Assembly: GCF_013618625.1 (NCBI RefSeq)
Contig: NZ_JABRWO010000005.1
Span: forward strand, 288,419-352,418
Source of the DNA: Bremerella alba
GTDB lineage: Bacteria > Planctomycetota > Planctomycetia > Pirellulales > Pirellulaceae
Direction: 5' to 3'
DNA length: 64,000 nt
Shown here: in pieces, positions 27,593-39,500 of the stretch
Numbering within the stretch: position 1 is the stretch's first letter
Layout: every line of letters begins with the position of its first letter
Program-made: the position numbers and the translations under genes
The notes under the pieces: generated by a model
Databases searched by the model: none
Seen by the model: only the letters and a program-made list of their open reading frames with translations
Told to the model about the DNA's origin: nothing

Positions 27593-30500
27593 CTAACCTT
27601 CGCTACTCGAATCGCTGATCAAGGAGAGCAATTCGTCTAGATCGTCTGAGTCGGCATCTTCCTCGGCATCTTCACGGAACTGCTTGCCGTCCCAACTCGA
27701 GCTGAGATCGTCCGCCATTTCACCAATCAGCTGATCGAATTGATCGTCGTAGCTGACCGATTCCAGGGCGATCGCTTCGTCAGAGAAGGTCGCGTCGATC
27801 ACACTCGAGTCGACTTCGTTGCTTTGAGCATAGCCCATCAACTCGCGAGCTGATCGCATCTGAAGTTCGGAGTAGCTTGGTGCAATGGCATCGAAGCTTG
27901 ATGAGCCTGCCATCAACGATTCACTTACCACAGGTGCCGACTTCACGGCTGGAGCTGCCGATGGGCTAGGCGCGGTGAACTCGTACGAGCTTCCGTCACC
28001 CGAGGTGTCGCTGTTGACGGAAACTGGTTCACTAAAGATCGACTGCGAAATACCCTCTTCCGAGATCGGTTCTGGGTTGCTGTTTGACAATTTGAACAGA
28101 ATGTCTTGAAGCTCTAGCAAGTCAGTCAAGGTGATACGGCGGTCGTTATTGACGTCCAGCTTAGCAGGTACATCATCCGGATCGACGGTGTCTGGATGCC
28201 ACTGAGGCAGGAAGTCACCCTTCGCGATGCCGTTCATTGGATCTGCGGCCGCGTAAGTATAAACACGGTCTCTCAGTTCGTTGAGCAACAGCACATAGTC
28301 CAAACCAGTGATGGCGTTGTCGTCAATCGAAATGGCACCTGCCTTAACGCTGTTGTGCCATGGGTTCACGCTTGGATCACCGATGGTGACCAGGTAGTCT
28401 TCAACTTCTCCATCCTCGGCAAGGCCAGTGGGGGTCAGCCCGCCGGTACTGCTCAAGCGGAAGCGAATGAAGGTATCGCCTGTGAGCACCCCCTCAGGCA
28501 GACTGTCCAGAGTAATCAACTGCCCTAAACCACCAGGCGAACTCAGTGGATCTACCGCATCTTTAGTTAGAGGTATACTGACGAGGATCTGTTCGCCGTC
28601 CTCGGACACAACACCTTCTTCGAATACGCCATCCTGATTGTAGTCAATCCAAGCATCCAGGAAGCCAAATGAAGTGGCTCCGGTGGGTGCCTTGGAGGTG
28701 ATATAGATCTGGTTGTCAATACCATCACGCAAGGTGAAGTTGAGGAAGCCACCCGGGTTGTTCGGGTCTTCAGTACGGATGAGGATACCATCGTCCGTCG
28801 AGCCGTCGGCACTCGCATCCGCCGATGGTTGACCGTCGATTTCAGCATCGACTCCGTCACCCAGATAGAAGTTCTCGATCAGGGTATGGCGGGCACCGTC
28901 AGATTCCAACAGCGTGCCGTACTTATCAGGAGCATCACCGAAGTCGACCAGACCGCCTACCTGGATCAGGAAGCGAGTTTCTCCGACCAGGGTGCCCGTT
29001 CCGTCATCAACTTGGTTGTTGAATGCGATTGGGTTATCAGCGATGTCGCGGATAATGCTGAGATCTAGATCGTCGTCATCGGGTTTACTGTCTAGCGTGA
29101 CCTTATAAAGCACGCCCTCTTGGAACACGCCAGAAACGGGGATGAGACGAATAATGTTGTTCGTCGCGTCGTAGTCGAACGTGTAATCAATATTGAGTTT
29201 CAGCTCTTGGGTTGGAGCCCCACCCACAATTTCAAGTTTAACCGAGCCCGCTGTCACCGTGGAGTCGTCGATACCGGTACCTTGGACCTGATCCGAGATG
29301 TCACCTTGATCCAGCAGTTGGATCGAGATGTTGGTCAGCGGCCCGCCAATCCATTGAACCACGTCCGGAGTTTCGTCCAGATCGCGATCGGCCGCATCGT
29401 TGTCTTGCGGATCGATCAGGTAGCCGGTCGGGCCGGTGAAGTCGGCTCGATCGTAAGCACCAATGTCGCGGAAGGTCACACCACCAACACCGCCGCTGGA
29501 AACCACGTTCGGGTCATCCACGCGAAGCTGGCCGGTAATATCTCGTTCAGGAGCCAACAGCGGAGTGCTGTCGATACCCAGCGGATTGACCACCTGGCTA
29601 ACCTCAGCACGTTCCTGAATGGCATCTACAGCCGCGTCAATCGCCTGGCTGCCTTGATCAAGATAGAAGTTCTTATTATCGGCATCGACGAACAATGGAT
29701 CGCCGGCCCCCAGCACAATGGCCAGGCTGCCGTTACCACCCCCATTGGTGTTCTTGTCATTGTCTTGATACAGCGTTCGCGAAATGACAGTGGTCGCTGC
29801 GGAAGTCCCGTCCACCGAGATACCGATATCGAAGTTCGCGATAATGTTGTTCATCAGCGTTGGGCCCGCCCATTCTTCAACCGTCACACCCACGTCACCA
29901 TTATTGGTTCCATAAAGTGTGTTGTTGATGATTCGACCGAACGGAACAGCACCGGCCGGGTTCGTAATGGGGTCGCCGCTATACAGGATGGCCCCTGCTT
30001 GGCTGTCGAAGACCACATTGTTCTTGACGGTGACACCCGTGGCCAATCGCTGCGTGTTGGCAGACGCCGGGACGTTGATCGGAGCACCCTGGTGAGGGCG
30101 ATTATTCCCCGCACCTGCGTCGGTAGGGGTCATTCGGTTACCAGCGTCAATCAATACCCCGTAGTTGTTCGAGTACGAGATCATATTCGAGTTGATAATG
30201 ATCTGCCCCTGGTCGCGGTGACGATTTGAGTCACCAACCAGGTCGAAGCCAGCGAGTTGATCGTGACGCATGATATCGACGGCCGTCGCACGGGCTGAAG
30301 ACTCGCCGTTCACCCCAGAAGTGTTGTCTACGAAGAAGGTCGAGGTCGTAACGACAGTATCAAAATCATACGCAGCCGAAATCGTCAGAGAGTAATCCCC
30401 TTCGTAGGTCCTGGCCTGACGGCCAGCATCATTCTTGGCGACCTTCGATGGGTCGTAGCCCAGGGGTGCCGAAGCTTGATCTCCGTTGGACGGCAGTGGA

Positions 30501-33500
30501 AGCGTGTTGGCGGCGACTGAAACGAAATAGGTACCTGCTTCGATGACGTCAAAGGTAAACGAGCCATTGCCGGACGGAATGGTCATCAGCTCGGTGAACG
30601 TTCCGTTCGTTTCCTGCAGGTACAGTCTCAGAGCGGCGTTGATGCCGTTGGCATCGGCAAACGAGGTACCGAGTGTCAACTCCAGATCTTGACCAGCATC
30701 CATCGTGAACTTGAAGATATCAACGTCCGCAAATCCATCCATCTTCTCGGCTGGATCGTTGTCGCCGATCGTACCGCTAATCGAGAAGTCATACCGCTGA
30801 TTTAAAGCAAGGTCGTCTCCTTCAAGCCCAATATCCAAGGCTTCCCGGAACGCGTCGTTCGACTGAATATCGTATTCCAGACGTACTTCATCGGAAGTGG
30901 TTTTCGGCGAGAGATCGACTCGGTTGCTCGTGGTGACACCACTACGGGCATTCACTTGAGCAAAAACACCCAAACCACCGCTGGTGGTGCTAATCAACGA
31001 CCGGGCAATTTGCCCTGCGTGGTCGTTGATCGCATCCATCAACTTCACAGCGATCTCAGCTTCGGTATCCGTGTTGTAGAAACCAATGCTGTAGACGTTG
31101 TTATTCGAGTCATAACTGGTTCGAGTGCTTGTCCCTGCCGATCCTCGTGCTTGACGCTCCGTGATCGAATCTAAGTCAAAGAATTCAAAAGTGACCCAGT
31201 CGGTACCGTCACCAACCCGGATGCGGTCATTGTTACCAATCACCGCCCCGGAAGCGGTCAGCACGGTATAGCTGGCGTTGAGACGATCGTTCGTATCGAA
31301 GGTGAACGACGACAACAGAAGCAGACGGCCAGGCGCTAACGGGTCAGGAATTCCGTAATCAGTACCGCGGCGAATCTCGAGCTGGTATTCACCTGTCAAG
31401 ATTTCAAAGCTACGCAACTGCTGGTTGTGCGTAAAGTTGGTGTTGGTCGTGGCCCCGGTCACCATTTCGCCACGTTCGGCAAAACCGATGATGATATCGT
31501 CGATCAGCACGCCACGGTTCTGGTTGTCCTGGCCACGCATATTGTCGTTAGTGTCTTGGGCTTCTGCACCACCGACCTTAGTACTGGCGTAACCAAAATC
31601 GTCCCCTTGCAACGATCCGTCATGACCCAGTCCGCTATCGTTTACATCGAATGTGTAACCGTTACCGTAGATGAACTCCTCGAAACGGTTGAACATGAAG
31701 TAACCTTGGTCGAATGCCTGTTCCGCCATGGTTTCATTCATTGCGTCTTGTGTCGCTTCCGCTAAGTCAACGGCACTTGTCTGGCTATTGTAGGCAATTT
31801 CAACATTGGTTCCGTCTACGCCGGCATCACCCGAGACGGTCATCCCCCAAGCGGCATCCGCCTGAGTAAGATCGTCGATACCTTGGATATTGAACGCGGC
31901 ATTCGACTCAATAAAGATCTGGACGCCAAGCAAGCTCTGACCATTGATCGCATTACGCGTCAACGTGGCTATCTCGCTTGGCGAATTGGTGATCGAGAAG
32001 ACAATCGGAACGTTGGTTCCGGTCACATCGTCGGCATCCAGGACATATTCAAATGTCACAGCAGAACCACCAGCGGTTGGCTGGAGCGTGAAGATATTAT
32101 TTCCCGCTGCTGCCAGTGGATTGAACGCGTCTGCGATACGGGCACCGCTATCGAACGTGAAGGTTTGCCCTTTATTGAACTCAAAGGTCGTCGAACCACC
32201 GTTGATTGGATCGGTGACGATGAACGTGCCACCATCAGCAACCTGAGAACCCCGTAGAACACGAAGCTCTTCCGTGTTCAAGTTGGTGCCAGTGCTCAAG
32301 TGCTGACCGCCCAAGTTGATTGAACCACCCGTCGAGAAGTCGAACCGTAAACGCAGGTTGTCTTGTCCTGCGAAGTCTGACAAGTCGACTCGGGCTTGTC
32401 GCCAGCCGGTGTTGTCGAATAGGGGCTGCACACCTTCTGTACCAGCTTGCCCGTCGGCACGCAGACCTTCAGGAACGGCCGCGTCACTCGCCCAGTCACC
32501 CAACGTGTCGAATTCGTCGTCCCCGTTGGGGGCCAAGTCGTCTTCACGATAAGTGTTGTTGGTCGCCAACAATTGCCAATCACCGTCGTCACCGGCAATG
32601 AAGACACGCAAGGCATCCGTAGTTGGGTTGTCGGGATCTGGACCATAGTTGTAGTCATTCCCGTCGGTCTGCAAGTCGTAGTTGAAGTACAGCGTGGGCA
32701 GATCGCCGGCGTTGTAGCCGTACAGGCTGAACGTATTGGAAATGACCGTTCCATGGGCATCGCCAGGGAAGTCGTAGTTATTCGTGGTGGCATTACCGTC
32801 CGCATTTTCTTCAACAAACGTCTTGTCGGTATTACCGAAGTACAGACTGTTTCCACCGTTGGAAGCATCCCGTGAGTTATCGACCGGAATATTGATTCCG
32901 TGTCCGGCTTCGTTTTCAGCGATATCGTTGATGTTCCAGAGGTTTTCATTCAACGTACCGAACTGCAGACCGGTGACATCATCCAAACCGGTCGAGATAT
33001 TCGATTTGTTTCCGTGGAAGACGAATTGATCGGAACCGGTTCCATCGAAAGCGTAGATATCGCCATCTTCAGAGACACCGAACAGTACGTCCGAGTACTT
33101 AGTATTGCCTTCTTCGCCTCGGGAAGGACCAGCCGAGAGGCTTGCAAAACTCACACCGTTTCCGCCTGCATCTTCAATTGTGGTGATAAAGTCGGCGGCA
33201 ATTTCACCGGTTTTGGCGTCATACTCGAAGTCCCCATTAGGCGTCAGGTTGAACAACCCCCCCGTATCTGTGACGGCGTATACATTGTCATCAACCCACC
33301 CCAAACCGGTAACATAGCCACCGCTGGCTTCACCACCCACGGTAAACGGAGCTTCAAAAGCCGTATCGGTATCGATTTCAACGCTCAGGTCTCCAAACGT
33401 CACAACATTGCCGGCGCTCGTCGCACTGGCATTGCCACCGCTGATCGCCGCTGCGGTAATCGAAGCACTCACCTGAGCACTGCTGAAACCGGCCCCGATC

Positions 33501-36500
33501 TGGACGATTTGATTCGTACCGGCAACCCCTTGCGATGCTGCGGAGACCGGCGGATTCAACAGTCCGTCGAAAGCATTGGCAACCTGGTTGTAAGCTACTG
33601 AGACGGGAGTGCCAGTAGTTCCTTCCAGGAAGTTGAAGCGACTACCAGAGGCACTGACCGTCAGTGTGGTATCGCTGGCCGTTCTCGCGCTGTCCACCGC
33701 GGCTTGAATCGCCCCGGTGACCTCACTGCTGCTCCACGTTTCCTCGACGTTCACAATGATGTTATTCAGGCTCGTGGTTTGACCATACGAGCCATCGAGG
33801 GAAATTCCGCCTAGGGCTCCACTCGCCGAAGAGCTTGTTTCTCCCTCAAGCGTAATACGGCCTGGTACGGTCGCATCGGCCGTTACACCCACACCTGTGA
33901 ACGCGACATTAATGGCAGCCGTTAAATCGGCAGAGATCTGAGCCGCCGTTGTGGTGCTGTCGTAGCTGATACGCACCTGGTTTCCAGTGATAGAAACCGG
34001 TCCGTTGTCGGTATTGTCGAATACGAACGTGCGAGTTTGTCCACCACCGGATATGGTGATCGAGCTGCGCTGCGTATTGTCAGCCCCCGTATTGGCAACG
34101 AAGGCTGGGTCAAAATTCGCTACGTTGATGACATTGCCAGTCTGGAAGACAATGTTATTGGCGACCGAGCCTTCGACTTCAAATGTCATTCCATCCTGGA
34201 TGAACTTGCCCCCACCGGGGTTCAACCCCAAGTTGAATTCGTTACCGAAATCAAGTTCAAAGATTGTGGGAGGATTGCCGACGCCGAAACCATCGAGATC
34301 GACCTCGAACAACATGCCATCCTGAAGCGATGCCGTGGTCCCATTGGTAGCCGCAGTGGTAACTATCGCATTGGTACCAGCAGAGGTACCGTAGTCGAAC
34401 CAGGTATTGATTCTACGCGTCAAAAATCCTGCGACATTCGTAGCAGTTGGGTTGCTCAACAAGCCAGTATCGATCTTACTGACGAAATCAGTCGGGGCAC
34501 CGATCGGATCGCCGTCGCCGTCGGATTCGCTGGCATCCATAAAGAATAGGATGTTGGCGTATGGAGTATCAGATTGATCCGTAAAAGATTCAGTTGGCGA
34601 GACGTCACCACGGTTACCTACCGCGTACAGACTGAGACCATCAGCGGAAGAATTGTTGTGGAACGTCGTCCCTTCAAATAGATACCCATAACCGGTACCA
34701 CTAGCTTCGTTGGCGTTAGCCGGGTTCGCAACCACAACGCCATTTTGGGCAGCGTTAAGCTTATAGGTTGTGATCGTTGTGGGCGTGATCACCGTGGACG
34801 TAGCGTCTCCGGTATCAATTTGAATAAAGTTACCAGAGTTGCCATCTTCCTGACGTCCCGTTACATCGACGTCGTAAGCGTACAACGTTCCGTCCGGGGC
34901 CATGATCAGATCGCGAAAAGCTTCATTATTGGTTCGACCCACGCGTGATTCGACAGCACCCGTGAAAGGGTCGATCATGTAGAGATCGGTATGAGCACCT
35001 GCAGCTTGGCTTAGGAAGACAACGAAGTCACCGAGCACATACGGATTGACGTTCGCATTGGTAATAATGCTCGTATATTCTGGCGGCGCGGCCGAAGTAG
35101 AAGCAGGGCCACCGATGTGATCTTCCACGATTCGATGGACCGAGTTGATCGGTTCGAGACGCACCATTGTGTTGGTTGCGTTGGTCTGGAAGAACTGATT
35201 CATCTGAATCGGAGATCGCTCTTGCGAGCTGACAGCGACGTAGTAGGTCACTGGAGTCTCAGGCGTACCAGCGGGCAGCATGATCGTGCCGAGGTACGGA
35301 TCGCCGTTGTTGCTAGAACCTCGCGAGAGGTCCGTCAGACCTTCATTACCCGGCGTTTCCGGATGATAGAGGTCGTCGTTCACCGCACCGCTATCGCTGA
35401 TGAAGATCAATTCACCGGAGGAACTGTAGACCGAGACGATGGTGTTCGCATTGTTTAAGCCAGCAGCGTAATCGAGGTCGATAATCAGCGATCCCCATTC
35501 GCCTGGGGCGCTGGTGCCGGGGATCGATTGAATGCCGTCGAAGTTAAACTGTACTTCATACCAATCGACGTCCGATCCACTGAAATCGGCGTTTCCAGCT
35601 ACGCTGATCGCGGCTCGATCCGAATTCAGAACGTTGCCCAAATTCTGGGCCGACCCGATCGTACCATTGCCGCCGGAGGTCTCAGCCGACTCACCCAAAA
35701 CGGGCGAATGGCCTGGCTGACCATAGATGGCAATACCATTTTCAGCGTAACGGATATCGGCAAACTGAATTGACGTGCCAGCAAGTTCGTCGACTTCACG
35801 CAAGCGGACGTTGAGTTGGTACACACCGTTAGTGTTACCGGCCTGTACATTTCCGTTAACCGACGTGAGATCGTCGGCGTTGGCGCGGACACGAATGTGA
35901 TAGGTTCGAGCCGTTCCCGGTTGACCAGGCAGCACGACTCGCATGCCAGCATCGCGTGGATTGATCGACCATAAATCGTCTTCGTAGAAACCAGACTTCT
36001 GAAGTGGATTGGTAACCTTCAACATCGAATTCTGGCCGTATAAGCTATTACCAGATTCATCGAAGGAATTGGTCGAGGCTGCTAGAACGTTGCCGTTGCC
36101 GTCGACCAGTTCGACGACCGCATCCAGGTAGTAACTTGTTTTGTCTAGATCGAACCAAACTTCAGTCCCCGGTTCGGCAACAAAGCTGTAGACGTCGACG
36201 TCGGCCGTGTTGCTCAAGTAACCATTGACCTCGAAGCCCAGACGTCGGATGTCGTCACCGCCGTACTCGTCAGGAGCGAGTCGCCCCAGGGACTGAGCCG
36301 TCTGCGGTGCGCCGTTGACGCCTCGACCGGTCAGATTGTTCGCTTCAGCTTCGACGATCACCTGCACGTTGCGATCATTGGCAAACTGATCAATGATCAG
36401 GCCAGCCCATTCACCCGGCATCGGATTGGTGATGTCGCCGTCGTTATTGGTATCGGTCTGAGGCGTTCCGTACTGCGTAAAACCAGCACCCACCGTGTCA

Positions 36501-39500
36501 TCACGCCAGTCGGTGAAGACCACAGGGAACCCAGCCTGACCGACCACGTGCAGCATACCACCGATACGATCATCGATATCTAGCTGACTGCCGGTGGCCA
36601 CAAACCCCGCATCGTCACCGTTGAGCTTCACCACCAAGCTCTCGGTGGCGGAACTTTCCAGGCGGATACCGCCGTAGGCGTGAAAATTGGTCGAGTAAAT
36701 CGTGCTGAACAGGGCGTGAACGATATCGGTATCGTCCCAGACGCTTTGCGTGGTGAGCGTACCGCCACGAACAACCATGGCGTTGAGTTGGTTGTCGGTG
36801 AGCAGGTTGCGGCGAATAAGCGCACCCTGGTTGTCACCCAAGCCACGTTGTCGGTCGAGGTCGCCGGTCGAACGGCCCCAGTCGACGATCAATTCGTGGC
36901 TAAGCGAGCTGGTATCGACGTTCAAGACGCTGGCTTCGTTGAAGCGGAAGTTATTTCCCACGATGATCGGCTGCGAATCGCGGACAAAGACAACCGCATT
37001 GGCGTTGCTCATATGGCCGTTGCGTGTATCACCACCAACACCTGCGCCTTTGCCATCCTCGTTGTACTCGAAGGTCGTGTTCGTAATACGAACCGTAGCC
37101 TGATGGATTTCGACCACGTTGAAGTGGGCTTGGCCGCCATTGATGTTCGATTCGCCACCGCCATAGGCCAGCACGGCATTGTCGATGCTACCGCTAGAGA
37201 CGTGGGCAAAGTAGATACCGCTCCAGTCCCCTTCGCTTGGAGTAGAAGCAGCGCCATCGTTGTTGGTATCAAAAGTACCGCCAAAGCCGAAGCGATCGTC
37301 ACGAAGCGACGTGAAGACAACCGGTCGGCCGGGCGCACCTTCAGCGATGAAGTTCGCACCCATCTCGACTTCGATACGACCAGCGTTGAATTTCACCACG
37401 ACGTTCGGATCGACGATCAAGCTCGAATCGAAGCGAGCATCTATGATCGCGCCAACCACGATACCACCTGTACCAGAGAAGAAACCACTACCTACGGTTG
37501 CCTGGTAGTCGCCACTTAAGCTCACGGTGTCATCGGTTGCCGTGGCATCCAATTCCAACATGAAGGGCCCCGATATTTCCACCGCTTGTTCGTCACGGAA
37601 CCGGTTAACCAGGAAGGCGATTTGTTCGGCCAGAGCAGCTTCGGTAAAGACTCCCTGAGGAATATCGTCACCTACTCCTGGCGTTTCACTCATCATCATC
37701 GTTTCGATGTTGATCTGGTAGATAACGCCGTCGGCTGTCGGCGTTGACACGGGCAATGTGTCCACGAATTGGATCGTCAGAGTGCGATCAACGAATTCGT
37801 TCGCCCCGGCATCAAACACATCCGAAGTCGCCACAAATTCTAGCGAGGTCCCTACTTCGACATCGGAAAAATTGGTGACCTTAATCTCGTCAGGGTTGTA
37901 GATATAGGTCGCGGTATAATCGCCGGATACGCGAATGTTTCCGGCGGTCGCTACCGGATCGATATTCAGAAAGTACGGACCGCCTGACGCAGGGTCCACG
38001 AGGGCCTGAGCATTGCGGAAACGTTCGATCAAAAATGCGATCTGCTCGGCCAGGGCTTCCTCGGTGAAAATACCGACGGGAATTTCTTCTTCAAGCACCG
38101 TTGGCATTTCGCTGGGAGTCATCGAGGAAAGATCGATCTGGTAGACGGCTCCAACGTCGTCGTTTGTTGAGGAAACGGGCGTCCCATTGACGAATTCGAT
38201 CGTCAGAGTGCGTTCGACAAAGTCACCCGTATTCGGATCAACCGTATCCGAAGTTGCTACGATCACGAGTTGCGAACCGACCGTCACGCCGGAAAGGTGC
38301 GGAACCTTGATCTCGAGCTCGCCGGTCGTGGTTGGTCCCCCTGGCGTCGAGCTAATATGAAGTGCTTCCTGAATCACGTATACGATGTCGGTATCGTCGA
38401 AGCGTGCCGCGACGGTCAACTCTTCCAGCGGGGCACCTGCTGACGAGAGAATCCGCACGAGCATACCGTTGGTCGAGTTCTGGACGATCCGATTGCCGAA
38501 GATATCGGGACCGATCCGACTAACGTCCGGCGTGAACGATGCAGGTGCACCGTTGTAAACCGTATAGTTCGATTCTTCGAAGCTGTTCGGATCGGCCGAC
38601 AAGGCGGCTCCCGAGCTGAGACGAATAATGTTGTAGTTGATCGTCGGGCGCGACTCTTCCATGTAGATCGGTGCCAACGAAACGTCAGCACCATCGACTT
38701 CGGTGATACCACCGGCATAGCGGAATTCAGCACCGATCACCGAATTCAGGAAGATACCGGCATCTTCATAAGTTCCCCGCAACTGCTCGCGGTCGACTTC
38801 CTGATTGAAGAGGATGCCACCCCAGTTACCAGGGCCGGCATCGGCATCGGTATAGCTGTCGTGACCAACCTTCTCGGCATCAGGATCATTGAGGAGAGTC
38901 GTTTCACGGTACGAGGTCAACGTAACGCGGCGATTGACTCGGTCGTCATCTTGGGTAACGGTACCGTTGGTTTCGGTATTGGGCTGATAGCGTTCAGGAA
39001 CACCGAGAATTTGCAGTGCAGCAAAGCTGCGATCATCGATGACCGACGTGCTACCGACTTGAATGCTGGAGTTGGAGAACTTCAGAATCGCTCCTTCGTC
39101 GATCATCATAGTCACCCCCTTGGGTAACACGATGTCGGTTCCATCTTTCAACGGAGCATTGTTCAACGGATTGCGACCGATTAGGTACGCAATATTGTCA
39201 TCCAGCGTGTCCTGTTCGTCGCCAATTCCTCCTAGACCGATCACGCGAATCACATCGCCACGGTCGGCATTTTCAGCCGCCGTGATCGCGGCTCCAATGG
39301 TGGAATACGGCTGGCTGATCGAACCGGTTTGAGTCGTTCCGGTAAAAGTAGCGTCGACGAACAAGGTCCGCGGGGTGGTAGTCGACAGTCCAGCGTAAGT
39401 TGACGGCTCTGCTCGGAACCAGAAGTTGTAAGCTCCGCCTGCGGTACCATCGAGATCACCATCGATCGCGGCACCTGCGGCAGCACCACTGGTGATTACG

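Noticed and set aside
27433-27618. 61-codon plus-strand frame after the dockerin metalloprotease gene
   Set aside because: It runs through the terminator of the giant gene and into its coding end; no supporting features.
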